Shown here in pieces: positions 18,501 to 27,950 of a DNA stretch of 42,529 nt (its first letter is position 1; the number at the start of each line of letters is the position of its first letter). Origin of the DNA: Methylobacterium sp. J-026 (GTDB lineage: Bacteria > Pseudomonadota > Alphaproteobacteria > Rhizobiales > Beijerinckiaceae); contig NZ_JAKSYC010000146.1 in assembly GCF_022829585.1 (NCBI RefSeq), forward strand, positions 1-42,529, in the 5' to 3' direction. The translations under genes and the position numbers were made by a program. A model generated the notes under the pieces. It searched no databases, had not been told where the DNA came from, and was given only the letters and a program-made list of their open reading frames with translations.

Positions 18501-18747
18501 CCTCGACCGGCTGCGTCACCAGCACCTCGACCTGCTCGGAGTCGAGGCCCGGCGCCTCGGCCTGGATCGTCACGGTCGGCGGCGCGAATTCGGGAAAGAC
18601 ATCGTAGCGGGCGCCGGCCAGCGCGGTGAGTCCGAAGATCACGAGGGCGCAGGCCAGGGCCAGCACCACCCGCGGCTGACGGACGGCGAAACCAACGAGG
18701 GCAGCCTGGGGACCGAAGCGGCCAGCCCAGCCGGACGGCTCAGTCAT
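15595..18747 (-). CDS. RND efflux pump inner-membrane subunit, CzcA/CusA-like
   Basis: This 1050-residue protein has the standard RND length and layout: one N-terminal membrane helix (VVLALACALVIFGLTALAG), a large periplasmic loop, helices 2-6, a second loop and helices 8-12. YDVFPEFAPPTVTIQAEAPG and LDSEQVEVLVTQPVE are typical of the heavy-metal (HME) branch. The proton-relay helix reads AIGEVVDDAVIGVENV, with paired aspartates, instead of the DFG-x(3)-DGAVVMVEN of CzcA or the AIGAMVDAAIVMIEN of CusA, so the substrate cannot be assigned. It overlaps the adaptor gene upstream by eight bases. No outer-membrane channel gene is adjacent. Confidence 0.9.
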   Translation of the reverse strand: MTEPSGWAGRFGPQAALVGFAVRQPRVVLALACALVIFGLTALAGARYDVFPEFAPPTVTIQAEAPGLDSEQVEVLVTQPVEVAVGGLPGLETLRSTSIQGLSVITAVFRPGSDVDRVRQRVNERLAALSGRLPDGVAVPAMTPLTSSTLTVLLVGLTSGTRDAMDLRHVAEWTVRRRLQAVPGIAQVSLYGGAVRALQVQIRSDDLIRYQIALNDVLAAARKATGVRGAGFVDTPNQRVLLRTEGQSLTPEALGRTVLHNDGGASVVLSDVATVTAAPEPAISAALVDGKPGVLLMVGAQVGVDTRAVTARLEAALDELRPVLDREGVSLRADLFRPANFVDVATGNVIQALAFGGVLVVIVLLVFLADWRAALISAAAIPLSLIAAALALQAWGESLNTMTLGGLALAIGEVVDDAVIGVENVSRRLRAARPGGQGAARVVLGAMLEVRSSVAYATLAVLLMFLPVLALTGVAGRLFGPLALAYVAAVVASLLVALTVTPALALLLLGGRNARDAATREPPVVRWSRAGYLALLARIGRVPRITMLVGVLVTLGGAAILPTLGAVFLPDLKEGHMILHMVAVPGTSLQESQRLSGLVSGGLKGIPGVRAVAAQIGRAEAGEDTAGPHYSEIHIDLEPGLDGAAQRNIEMAIRTLVAGFPGAAFSLKTFLTERIEETVSGFTAPVVVNVVGSDLDRIEAAARSVARELAEVKGARDVQQASPAGLPQVTVALRPVDLRHWGLDLVEVLEAVRTAYQGDVVGQTYRGNATVNVLVILDAQVRSRLSAIGDLPLRVPGGRFVRLSQVADVYESARRYQVQHLGAQRMQAVTANVEGRDVSGFVAAAKRKIAREVRLPEGVYVAFSGAAEAQDTARRDLMIHAGLAGFGIIVLLAVVTGSTANLMLVLVNLPFAFVGGVAAAALAGGVLSLGSIVGFVTLSGISLRNSVMMVAHYEQMVNRDGRPWDAATAAEGAADRMVPILMTSLVTGLGLLPLALGAGEPGREIEGPMALVILGGLTTSTVLNLLVLPVLALRFARFRPVDDALAVLQS

Positions 18748-20002
18748 CGTCGTCGCCCACCACGCGGATGCGGCTCTTCATCTCCTCGGAGAGGAGGGCC
18801 TGGCCGCCCCGCAGCACGATCTCCGCGCCGTCCGGCAGATCCTCGACCACGTAGGCGTCCGCCGACATGGGGGCGTCCGGCCGGATCGGGTGCCGGACGT
18901 AGGCGCCGTCGCCGGTGCTGCGATAGACCCAGCTGCTCCCCTCCCCGTGGACCACGGCATCCTCTGGAACGAGCACGCCGCGGACCGCGCGCTCGCCCGG
19001 CAGGAACGCCATCGTGCTGGTGCCGGGCAGGAGTCCGCTGTCGCCGGACACGAGGTAGAAGAAGCTCTGACCCTGGAGGCGGGGATCGGTCCGGGTGGCG
19101 GGCGAGACCAGGCGCAGGGCGACCCGCTCGCTCTGCGGCGGCACCTCGGCAAAGGCGGCCTGCGGCGGGCTCGCGAAGGTCTCCCCGGGCGGCAGCGTCA
19201 CCTGCATCAGGAAATCCGTGCGCTCGATCAGCCGGGTGACGAGGGGCGCGCGGTCGATGATCGCCTTGCCGAGCGCGGAACCCCATTCCTGCCGCGCGGT
19301 CGCCGCGAGGGTCCGCACCTGCGATTCGGCCGCCGCCTGGGCGGCCCGGTCGGTCAGGAGCGTGCCCTCCGCGGTCTCGATCTGGGCGACCGCCACCACC
19401 CCGGCGCCGAGGTTGCGGGCGCGGCGGGCGGCGCTGGCCGAGACCTCGGCCCGCGCCTGGGCGGTCTGGAGCGCGGCGACGGCGCCCGCGTAGCTGTTGG
19501 TGAGCTCGGTGATGCGGGCGAGATCGAGGACGGTGCCGTAGGCGGTCAGCTCCTGGCGATGCTGCACGGCCGGGCGCGTTTCGGTGACGAGCCCGATCCG
19601 CGCGCGCTCTGGATCGGACAGCCGGATGAAGGTCCGCCCGTCTTCCACGGCGGTACGCGGCGCCGGCAACCGCGCCTCGACCGCCGGCGGCTTGCGCATG
19701 GCGGGCAGGAGGACCGCGAGCCGCTCGCCGGCCGCATGCAGGCCGAGGGCGGCCCGGCCGGGCAATCCTCGACCGGGCTCCGAAACGGCGACGCCGATCG
19801 CCCCGAGCAGCAGCAGCCCGACGATGAGGCGCGTTCTCCGACCCACCCCAAGCCCCCGCGTGATTGCCAAAACATCCCGAGTTGGATGCCGAATGTACCC
19901 GATACACCCGGATGAGCCCGGCTCAAACTCCGTGACGGTCGATCGGCGGGGATGCGTCTCGGCGCCGGGTGGGCCGAGATCAGCCTGAAAGCGCGAGGCC
20001 AT
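18740..20002 (-). CDS. RND periplasmic adaptor (HlyD/CzcB-type membrane fusion protein)
   Basis: This is up to 420 residues. After a hydrophobic anchor (TRLIVGLLLLGAIGVAVS) come the beta-barrel/lipoyl half, an alpha-hairpin rich in alanine and glutamine (AVAALQTAQARAEVSASAAR) and a C-terminal beta domain ending in an acidic GDDDD. It links the RND pump to an outer-membrane channel. The start is uncertain: the first ~44 residues before the anchor look non-coding, and a TTG near 19870 would give a shorter N-terminus. It is the first gene of a two-gene operon and overlaps the pump gene. Confidence 0.85.
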   Translation of the reverse strand: MASRFQADLGPPGAETHPRRSTVTEFEPGSSGCIGYIRHPTRDVLAITRGLGVGRRTRLIVGLLLLGAIGVAVSEPGRGLPGRAALGLHAAGERLAVLLPAMRKPPAVEARLPAPRTAVEDGRTFIRLSDPERARIGLVTETRPAVQHRQELTAYGTVLDLARITELTNSYAGAVAALQTAQARAEVSASAARRARNLGAGVVAVAQIETAEGTLLTDRAAQAAAESQVRTLAATARQEWGSALGKAIIDRAPLVTRLIERTDFLMQVTLPPGETFASPPQAAFAEVPPQSERVALRLVSPATRTDPRLQGQSFFYLVSGDSGLLPGTSTMAFLPGERAVRGVLVPEDAVVHGEGSSWVYRSTGDGAYVRHPIRPDAPMSADAYVVEDLPDGAEIVLRGGQALLSEEMKSRIRVVGDDDD

Positions 20003-20229
20003 CGGGGGCGCGCTGCGCGGGCCCGGGGCTCAACGACCGTATCAGGGTGTCATCGAAGACCGTTCAGGCGCCGCGCCGAATGCGATCCATTCGATCAGAT
20101 GCGCGTGGAGAGGCCCAGAGCACGCAATCGGACCGGTCGTCCGACGCCGGCATGCAACGGGTCAATTTTTTTGGAGTCGCAGGACGCATGTCGCCCTCCG
20201 GAGGGCGGACACGGGCCGCACGGACGAAA

Positions 20230-20258
20230 AAGCCCGCCTCGACGGGCGAGGCGGGCTT
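20230..20258 (-). terminator. Rho-independent terminator of the secreted repeat protein gene
   Basis: Two perfect 12-base arms, AAGCCCGCCTCG and CGAGGCGGGCTT, enclose a 5-base loop. On the minus strand the stem is followed by TTTTT. It lies 30 bases past the stop of the minus-strand gene at 20289 and is the clearest intrinsic terminator in the window. Confidence 0.9.
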
Positions 20259-20288
20259 CCGCATGACGTGCAACAGGGTTGTGCTAAA

Positions 20289-20681
20289 TCAGCAGCCGCC
20301 GCCCTGAACCGGCGCCGTCTGACGGTCAGCCATGGTGTTGTTCATCGCACCGACGGTCCCGGGAGAGGACGGCTGCTTGCCGCCCGCGAGGTTCGCGGCA
20401 CCCGGATCGGCGCTGGACTTGGGGGCATTCGCCGTCGCCTGCGCGTCCGCTGTCTGAGCAGCACCCGCGTTGTTCATGGCCCCGACCGTGCCGGGCGAGG
20501 CAGGCTGCTGGCCGCCGGCGAGGTTCTTGCTCGACTTGTCGACATCGGAGCTCTTGGGGTTGGATGCCTGCTGATCCGGGGTCTTGGGCATGGTCGTCCC
20601 GGTGCTGCACGGGGCCGCGAGGGCGGGGCCGGCGACCAGGGTCAGGAGCGCGACGGCGCTGGCCAGACGTGAGACCTTCAT
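20289..20681 (-). CDS. Secreted protein with two copies of a Gly/Pro-rich repeat
   Basis: This 130-residue protein has a clear Sec signal peptide (MKVSRLASAVALLTLVAGPA, cleavage near ALAAP). The mature part is hydrophilic and probably disordered. It carries two copies of NLAGG-[QK]-QP-[AS]-SPGTVGAMNN at residues 53-71 and 97-115, each preceded by a PKSS segment. One cysteine stands right after the cleavage site and another is the last residue, suggesting a disulfide or surface linkage. The second ATG (20681) is the start: GGAGGA lies six bases before it, whereas the first ATG abuts the ribosome-binding site. Single-gene unit with its own terminator. Similar repeats occur in small secreted alphaproteobacterial proteins, but I cannot name a function. 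Confidence 0.85.
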   Translation of the reverse strand: MKVSRLASAVALLTLVAGPALAAPCSTGTTMPKTPDQQASNPKSSDVDKSSKNLAGGQQPASPGTVGAMNNAGAAQTADAQATANAPKSSADPGAANLAGGKQPSSPGTVGAMNNTMADRQTAPVQGGGC

Positions 20682-20984
20682 AAACATTCCTCCAGATATT
20701 TTACTCCGGGCTAAATGCTAAATCCTCCCGGGAGTTCCGAGGTAGATGTCGCGAACTTCACCGTGTCGCAGTACAGGGTCTGAATTCGCGGAGCCTCAAG
20801 GCATCGGCCTTGCGCGGCGGCCGTGCGTCCCCGCAGGCCCCGTCGTCAGATTCCCTGGCCGACCATGCGGCATCGACCTTGCACTCCGGTCCGGGCTGTT
20901 CAAGACTCTCACGGGCACGCTCCGCCCTGGCCGCGGATCGAATCGGGCCCGGCGGCGCGACGGAGTTGCAGAGGAGCGAATCCG
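20682..20984. other. Divergent intergenic region between the repeat protein gene and pxpA
   Basis: About 300 bases that should contain promoters for both genes. The short stretch before the leftward gene is AT-richer (ATATTTTACT near 20696-20705). I see no repeat, RNA gene or clear promoter pair. Confidence 0.35.
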
Positions 20985-21746
20985 TTGACGAGCGTGGACC
21001 TGAACTCGGATCTCGGCGAGGGCTACGGCGCCTATGCCTGCGGCGACGACGCGGCGATCCTGGACATCGTGACCTCGGCCAACGTCGCCTGCGGCTTGCA
21101 CGCGGGCGATCCCGAGATCATGGCCCGGACCTTCACCCTGGCGCAGGCGCGGGGTGTCGCGGTGGGCGCCCATCCGGGTTTCCCCGATCTGTGGGGCTTC
21201 GGTCGCCGCCGGATGCCGTTCAGCCCGGACGAGATCGAGCGGCTGGTGGCCTATCAGGTCGGGGCCGCGGCGGCGCTGGCCGCCTATTCAGGCCATCGCA
21301 TTACCTACGTGAAGGCGCACGGGGCGCTCGGCAACCTCGCCGCCGAGGAACGGCCGGTGGCCGACGCCATCGCCCGGGCGGTGCGGGCGGTGGACCGGGA
21401 CCTCGCCATGCTCGCGATCGCGCTCAGCGCGCAGGTTGCCGCGGCCGAGGATTTCGGGCTCGCGGTGCATCAGGAGATCTTCGCCGATCGTGGCTATACG
21501 GAATCCGGCCTTCTGATCCCCCGAGGACAGCCCGGCGCCCTGATCACCGATTCCGGCGCGGCCGCCGAGCGGGTCCTGCGGATGGTCGAGGCCGGGGCGA
21601 TCCTCACGGCCAGCGGCGCGGCGTTGCCGACGCCGATCCGCTCGATCTGCGTCCACGGCGACTCGGCGCACGCGGTCGCCACCGCTCGGGCGGTCCGGGA
21701 CCGGCTGGAGGCGGCCGGGGTGACGCTGGCGCCGTTCCGTCCGTGA
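20985..21746 (+). CDS. pxpA: 5-oxoprolinase subunit A (LamB/YcsF family)
   Basis: This 253-residue cytoplasmic protein is one of three subunits that open 5-oxoproline (pyroglutamate) to glutamate with ATP. Family motifs are VDLNSDLGEGYGAY at the N-terminus, SANVACGLHAGDPEIM, GAHPGFPDLWGFGRR, YVKAHGALGN and EIFADRGYTESGLLIPR. The start is a TTG at 20985, eight bases after GAGGAG; the next in-frame start would cut into the conserved N-terminus. The stop overlaps pxpB by four bases. The pathway recycles a damaged or spontaneously cyclised glutamate/glutamine product. Confidence 0.92.
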   Translation: MTSVDLNSDLGEGYGAYACGDDAAILDIVTSANVACGLHAGDPEIMARTFTLAQARGVAVGAHPGFPDLWGFGRRRMPFSPDEIERLVAYQVGAAAALAAYSGHRITYVKAHGALGNLAAEERPVADAIARAVRAVDRDLAMLAIALSAQVAAAEDFGLAVHQEIFADRGYTESGLLIPRGQPGALITDSGAAAERVLRMVEAGAILTASGAALPTPIRSICVHGDSAHAVATARAVRDRLEAAGVTLAPFRP

Positions 21747-22477
21747 GCGACGCCGTCAGCGAGCCCCGTCTCCTCGACGCGGGCGAGGCGGCGCTGGTGG
21801 TCGAGTTCGGCACGACCGTCGACCCCGCGATCAGCGACCGGGTCCTGGCGCTCGACGACGCCCTGGGTGCCGACCCGCCCGCGGGCCTGCGGGAACGCGT
21901 CCCGACCTACCGCTCCCTGATGCTCCACTACGATCCGCTGGTACTCGACCGCGCAGCGCTCGCGGACCGGGTCCGGGCCCTCGTGGCAGGCACCGCCACC
22001 CGGGCGGCCGCCACGACCCTGTGGACGCTGCCCTGCTGCTACGACGCCCCCCATGGCGAGGACATCGCCGAGGTCGCAGAGCGCACCGGCCTCGCCCCCG
22101 ATGCCGTGGTGTCGACCCATGCCGGGGCGACCTACCGGGTCTACATGTACGGCTTCGCCCCGGGCTTCGCGTATCTCGGCGGCCTGCCGCAGGCTCTGGC
22201 GGTGCCCCGGCGGGCGAGCCCGCGGCCGCCCCACCCGGCAAACGCCGTGGTGATCGGCGGCGGGCTCGCCGCGGTCGCCACCGTGCCGATGCCGACCGGC
22301 TGGTACGTGATCGGCGCCACCCCGGCCCGGCTCTACGCGCCGGAGCGCGACCCGAGCTTCTTCGTCGGCGCGGGCGACCTGATCCGCTTCGAACCCGTCG
22401 ATGCCGCGACCTTCGACGCGCTGCGCGCCCGCGAGGCGGCGGGCGAGGCGGTGGTACGCCGCTGGGAGTCGCGCTGA
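21743..22477 (+). CDS. pxpB: 5-oxoprolinase subunit B (KipI-like)
   Basis: This 244-residue protein of the carboxyltransferase C/D, KipI-type family has LLDAGEAALVVEFG at the N-terminus and YGFAPGFAYLGGLP with VPRRASPRP in the C-terminal half, the usual family signature. The GTG at 21743 overlaps the pxpA stop. It forms the PxpBC heterocomplex with the next gene. The Bacillus homologue KipI inhibits a sporulation kinase, but next to pxpA and pxpC the oxoprolinase role is far more likely. Confidence 0.92.
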   Translation: MSDAVSEPRLLDAGEAALVVEFGTTVDPAISDRVLALDDALGADPPAGLRERVPTYRSLMLHYDPLVLDRAALADRVRALVAGTATRAAATTLWTLPCCYDAPHGEDIAEVAERTGLAPDAVVSTHAGATYRVYMYGFAPGFAYLGGLPQALAVPRRASPRPPHPANAVVIGGGLAAVATVPMPTGWYVIGATPARLYAPERDPSFFVGAGDLIRFEPVDAATFDALRAREAAGEAVVRRWESR

Positions 22478-23493
22478 TGGCGGCGCTCGTCGTCGAGGCC
22501 TCCGGCCCCGGGATCACGCTGCAGGATGGCGGCCGGCACGGCTACCTGCGCTACGGCATCACCGCGGCGGGGCCGATGGACCCGCTGATGCACGCCACCG
22601 CCAACCGTGCGGCCGGCAACCCCCTCGACGCCACCGCCGTGGAGGTCTCCACCGGCGGGGTCACGGTCACGGCGGCGGAGGGCGCGGTCGGCCTCGCCCT
22701 GGTCGCGCCGGGCTTCCGGGTCGCCCTGGACGGGGCGGCTTTGCCCGGCGCCGTCGCGCTGACCCTGGAGCCGGGACGGACCCTGGCGGTGCGTGCGGGG
22801 GATGCCGGATCCTGGGGCTACCTCGCGGTGAGTGGCCGGCTCGACGTGGCGCCGGTCCTCGGATCCACCGCGACCCACACCCGTTCGGCCCTCGGCGGCC
22901 TCGACGGGCGCGGCCTCACCGCCGGCGACCGCCTGCCCGTGGCCGAGGGCCGACCGGGCGCGGCGACGCCCCACAGGCTCGTCGTGCCCTGGCTGGAGCG
23001 GGATGCGCGCCTGATCCGCGTCGTGCTGGGTCCGCAGGACGACTACTTTGCCCCCGACCAGATCGCGGCCTTCCTGACCGGGCCCTGGACCGTCTCGCCC
23101 CGGGGCGACCGGATGGCCTGCTTCCTGGACGGGACGCCCGTGAAGCACGCCAAGGGCCACGATATCGTCTCCGACGGCGTGGCGATGGGCGCGATCCAGG
23201 TCCCCGGCAACGGCCTGCCGATCGTGCTGATGGCCGACCGCCAATCCACCGGCGGATACCCGAAGATCGCCACCGTGATCGGCCCCGATCTCGGCCGCCT
23301 CGCCCAGGCGCGCGGCGGGGCGCGCCTCGCGTTCCGGGACGTCACGGTGGCGGAGGCGGTGGCGGCGCGCAAGGCCGAGCGCGACCATCTCCGGGAGCCG
23401 GCGGCGCGGGAACCGGTGGTCCGCACGGATTTCGCCTCCGACTTCCTGCTGCGCCTCAACCTCGTCGGCGGGGTCACGGATGGTCGCGCCTGA
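22477..23493 (+). CDS. pxpC: 5-oxoprolinase subunit C (KipA-like)
   Basis: This 338-residue biotin-dependent carboxyltransferase-like protein starts with VVEASGPGITLQDGGRHGY, a near-invariant family motif, and contains GPMDPLMHATANRAAGN, VVLGPQDDYF and MADRQSTGGYPKIATV. Its ATG shares one base with the pxpB stop (TGATG), so the three pxp genes are translationally coupled. An aldolase-like gene follows after 99 bases. Confidence 0.92.
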   Translation: MAALVVEASGPGITLQDGGRHGYLRYGITAAGPMDPLMHATANRAAGNPLDATAVEVSTGGVTVTAAEGAVGLALVAPGFRVALDGAALPGAVALTLEPGRTLAVRAGDAGSWGYLAVSGRLDVAPVLGSTATHTRSALGGLDGRGLTAGDRLPVAEGRPGAATPHRLVVPWLERDARLIRVVLGPQDDYFAPDQIAAFLTGPWTVSPRGDRMACFLDGTPVKHAKGHDIVSDGVAMGAIQVPGNGLPIVLMADRQSTGGYPKIATVIGPDLGRLAQARGGARLAFRDVTVAEAVAARKAERDHLREPAAREPVVRTDFASDFLLRLNLVGGVTDGRA

Positions 23494-23592
23494 GCGGGCG
23501 ACACGCTATGGCCGGGCCGCGCCGCTGGCGGTCCCGGAGAACCGGGTCTCCGGCGGCAGTTTTTCGAACGCGAGCAGGAAAGTCTCCTACGT

Positions 23593-24381
23593 ATGGCGCA
23601 CGCCGTCTCCGCCCCGGGCACGCCGCCCGCGCGCAGCAACGAACCGCTCAACGGCGACAGCGTCCGCCGCGCCCGGATCGACCTCGCCGCCTGCCTGCGC
23701 TGGGCCGCCCGGCACGGGCTGGAAGAGGGCATCTGCAACCATTTCTCGGCGGTGCTGCCCGAGCGGCCCGACCTGTTCCTGGTCAATCCCTACGGTCTGG
23801 CCTTCGCGGAGGTGACCGCGTCGAGTCTCCTGCTCTGCGACTTCCACGGCAACGTCGTTGAGGGCGACGGCCAGCCGGAGGCCACGGCCTTCCACATCCA
23901 TGCCGAGTTGCACCGGCTGAAGCCCCGCGCCCGGGCCGCCTTCCACACCCACATGCCCTACGCTACCGCCCTCGCCATGCTGGAGGGCCAGCCCCTGGCC
24001 TGGGCCGGCCAGACCGCCCTGCGATTCTACGGCCGCATCGCGGTGGACGAGGATTACAACGGGCTGGCCCTGGATTCGGATGAGGGCCGGCGGATCGCAG
24101 CGAGCGCCGGCGATGCCGACGTGGTGTTCCTCAAGAATCACGGCGTGATGGTCCTGGGCGAGACCATCGCGGAGGCCTGGGACGATCTGTATTACCTGGA
24201 GCGGGCCGCACAGGCGCAGGTGCTCGCCCTGAGCACGGGGCGCACCCTCAAAATCGTGCCCGAAGCGATCGTGAAGCACGTGGCGGCCCAGGAGGCGGCC
24301 GGCCGTGCGGAGAGCGCGCGGATGCATCTGGAGAGCGTCAAGCGCGTGCTCGCCCGGGACGAGCCGGCCTTTTTGGCGTGA
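23593..24381 (+). CDS. Class II aldolase/adducin family protein
   Basis: This 262-residue protein keeps the metal-binding histidines of the family in AFHTHMPYATALAM, preceded by EATAFHIHAELHRLKP, and the late FLKNHGVMVLGETIAEAWDD. EEGICNHFSAVLPERPDLFL is the conserved N-terminal region. Family members cleave or epimerise sugar phosphates, decarboxylate, or have no known activity. The gap of 99 bases to pxpC, with no terminator visible, makes co-transcription possible but not certain. Substrate unknown. Confidence 0.88.
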   Translation: MAHAVSAPGTPPARSNEPLNGDSVRRARIDLAACLRWAARHGLEEGICNHFSAVLPERPDLFLVNPYGLAFAEVTASSLLLCDFHGNVVEGDGQPEATAFHIHAELHRLKPRARAAFHTHMPYATALAMLEGQPLAWAGQTALRFYGRIAVDEDYNGLALDSDEGRRIAASAGDADVVFLKNHGVMVLGETIAEAWDDLYYLERAAQAQVLALSTGRTLKIVPEAIVKHVAAQEAAGRAESARMHLESVKRVLARDEPAFLA

Positions 24382-24388
24382 CCGGCGC

Positions 24389-25654
24389 TCACGGCGTCGC
24401 CCGGATCCTGTCGAGCAGCGCCGCGTCGGCATAGCCGTCCGCGGGCAGCCCGACCGCGCCCTGGAAGGCGCGCAGGGCCGCCCGGGTCTTCGGGCCGATC
24501 TTGCCGTCGACACCGCCGGTGGGCAAGCCCCGCGCGGTGAGCCGATACTGGATATCGCGCCGCTCGTCGGCGGTGAGCGGCCGGTCGCCCCGCGGCCAGT
24601 CGCGGACGAGACCTGGATCCCCGCGCAGGCGGTCCGACAGGAGCGCCACCGTCAGCGCGTAGGCGAGCGCCGTGTTGTAGCGCAGGATCACCGCGAAGTT
24701 CGGCCGGAGCAGGAAGGCCGGGCCGCGGATCCCGGCGGGCAGGATCAAGGTCGCCTCCGCGGTCTCGTCCGGGACCGGACGCCCGGGGACGGGTGACACG
24801 CCCAACGCCCGCCACGCGGCGAGGCTGCGGGGCGTCGTCTCGTCGGCGAGCGCGGCGTCGAAGTTCTCCGGCAGGACCGCCTCGGCGCCCCAGCCCTCGC
24901 CGGGCTTCCAGCCCTGGGCGCGCAGGTAGTTGGCCGTGGAGGCCAGGGCGTCCGGCACCGAGGTCCAGATATCGCGTGTCCCGTCGCCGTCGAAATCGAC
25001 CGCGTAGCGCTGGTACACGCTCGGCATGAACTGGGTGTGGCCCATCGCGCCCGCCCAGGAACCAGTGAGCCCGCCGGGCATCCGCTCCAGCGGGGCCTGG
25101 TTCCACGCCAGGATCTGGAGGGCCGCCGCCAGCTCGTCGCGCCAGTAGGGAGCGCGGGCGGGGTCGCCGCAGCCAAGGGTCGCCAGGGAGCGCACCACCG
25201 GCTTCACGATGGCGGGGTTGTCGAGGACGGCGCCGTAATTCGACTCCACGCCCCAGAACGCCACGAGGATGTGACGGTCGATCCCGTACCGGGCCTCGAT
25301 CGCCGACAGGGTCTCGGCATTCTCGGCGAGCTTGCGCTGGCCGGCTGCGATACGGGACGGGGTGATGCTGGCCTCGATGTAGTCCCAGATCGGCCGCACG
25401 AACTCGCCCTGGCTCCCGCTGGCGGCGAGCACGTCCGGATCGGCCGTCAGGCCGGCGAGCTGGGCATCCGCGACGCTCTGCGGCACGGCCCGCGCCGTAG
25501 CCCAGGCGATCAGGTCGGCGCGGCAGGTCTCGAAGGCCTGCGGCGCGGGCGGGGCTGCGTCAGGTGCGGCGGCCGCCAGGGTCGGTGCCAGCGCGCAGGC
25601 CATGGCGAGAATGCCGATCCGCGCGGGCTGCTTCGGCGCATCGTGAGCGGGCAT
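24389..25654 (-). CDS. Lytic murein transglycosylase, MltB-like, with peptidoglycan-binding domain
   Basis: This 421-residue exported enzyme cleaves the glycan strands of peptidoglycan to leave 1,6-anhydromuramic ends. A signal peptide (ILAMACALAPTLAAAAP) is followed by the MltB-type domain; FWGVESNYG carries the catalytic glutamate, and AMGHTQFMPSVYQRYAVDFD is the typical downstream block. The last ~60 residues are a PG_binding_1 repeat (DIQYRLTARGLPTGGVDGKI). I use the second ATG, six bases after GGAG. It is convergent with the aldolase-like gene, only seven bases away. Confidence 0.9.
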   Translation of the reverse strand: MPAHDAPKQPARIGILAMACALAPTLAAAAPDAAPPAPQAFETCRADLIAWATARAVPQSVADAQLAGLTADPDVLAASGSQGEFVRPIWDYIEASITPSRIAAGQRKLAENAETLSAIEARYGIDRHILVAFWGVESNYGAVLDNPAIVKPVVRSLATLGCGDPARAPYWRDELAAALQILAWNQAPLERMPGGLTGSWAGAMGHTQFMPSVYQRYAVDFDGDGTRDIWTSVPDALASTANYLRAQGWKPGEGWGAEAVLPENFDAALADETTPRSLAAWRALGVSPVPGRPVPDETAEATLILPAGIRGPAFLLRPNFAVILRYNTALAYALTVALLSDRLRGDPGLVRDWPRGDRPLTADERRDIQYRLTARGLPTGGVDGKIGPKTRAALRAFQGAVGLPADGYADAALLDRIRATP

Positions 25655-25860
25655 GGGCATCTCCGGCGATCCAGATCCCTCGACGTACCAGCATAACCCG
25701 CAGGGAGGGGCGGCTTCCAGGAAGCGGCCGGTCTCGATCGGACGCCGATCGGGGCCATATCACCACGTCGTGTGACCCGTCCGCCGTGCCCGCGCGGTGC
25801 CCGACGAACAAACGCGGATATCCGACGTTCACCCGACATGGCCCGAGGGAGACCGACCCG

Positions 25861-26355
25861 GTGAAGCGTGCGGCCCTCGCGATCCTCGGTACGGCGCTGC
25901 TCGCCGCGGAACCGGCCTGCGCCCTGGAGGTGACCCGCAGCCGCGACATCCCCGCGCCGGCCGGCGCGGTCTGGGCGCTGGTCGGCGATTTCTGCGCCAT
26001 CCAGCTCTGGCACCCGCAGGTGGAGCGCTGCATCCTGTCGAGCGACGACGAGGATGACGGCATCCGCGCGCAGATCCGCGGCCTGGTGGTGAAGGGCGGC
26101 CTCGGCACCGTCGTGGAGGTCGAGACCGCGCGGGACGAGGTCGGCATGAGCTACAGCTATGGCTTCGTCCAGGGCCCCCTGCCGGTGCGCGCCTACAACG
26201 CGACGCTGACGGTCCGGCCGAACGGCACCGGATCGACGGTGCTCTGGAGCGCGACCTTCGACGCCGAGGGCATGAGCGATGCCGAGGCCGTCGCCGACAT
26301 CGCGGGCGTGTTCGAGTCCGGGCTTGCCGGGATCGCCCGGGAAGCGTCCAGATAG
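25861..26355 (+). CDS. SRPBCC family protein with signal peptide
   Basis: This 164-residue protein begins with KRAALAILGTALLAAEPACA, a signal peptide, then LEVTRSRDIPAPAGAVWALV and GDFCAIQLWHPQVERC, the start of a START/Bet v1-like (polyketide cyclase/SRPBCC) fold. The family binds hydrophobic ligands in a deep pocket. The GTG at 25861 has AGGGAG about ten bases upstream. It stands alone between divergent mltB and pyk. Ligand unknown. Confidence 0.85.
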   Translation: MKRAALAILGTALLAAEPACALEVTRSRDIPAPAGAVWALVGDFCAIQLWHPQVERCILSSDDEDDGIRAQIRGLVVKGGLGTVVEVETARDEVGMSYSYGFVQGPLPVRAYNATLTVRPNGTGSTVLWSATFDAEGMSDAEAVADIAGVFESGLAGIAREASR

Positions 26356-26450
26356 GCTCTGTCGAATCGCGTGGGTGCGAAACGCTCTTCGGGCGGCAAC
26401 CAGCCGCCCGGCACGATCCCCAGGGGCAGTCTCAGGAGGCCGAGACCCGC

Positions 26451-27863
<1,413 letters not shown>

Positions 27864-27950
27864 GGCGGAGGCCCGGGTGGAACGCGCCCCGCCACTCGCC
27901 CGTTGAATCGAAAGCTGCGCCGTTATGGCGCGCCAACGGAGGGCCGACCC

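Noticed and set aside
16528..19239. 903-codon open frame on the plus strand
   Set aside because: It lies entirely opposite the RND pump and adaptor genes and has no domain; antisense frames this long are common in high-GC DNA.
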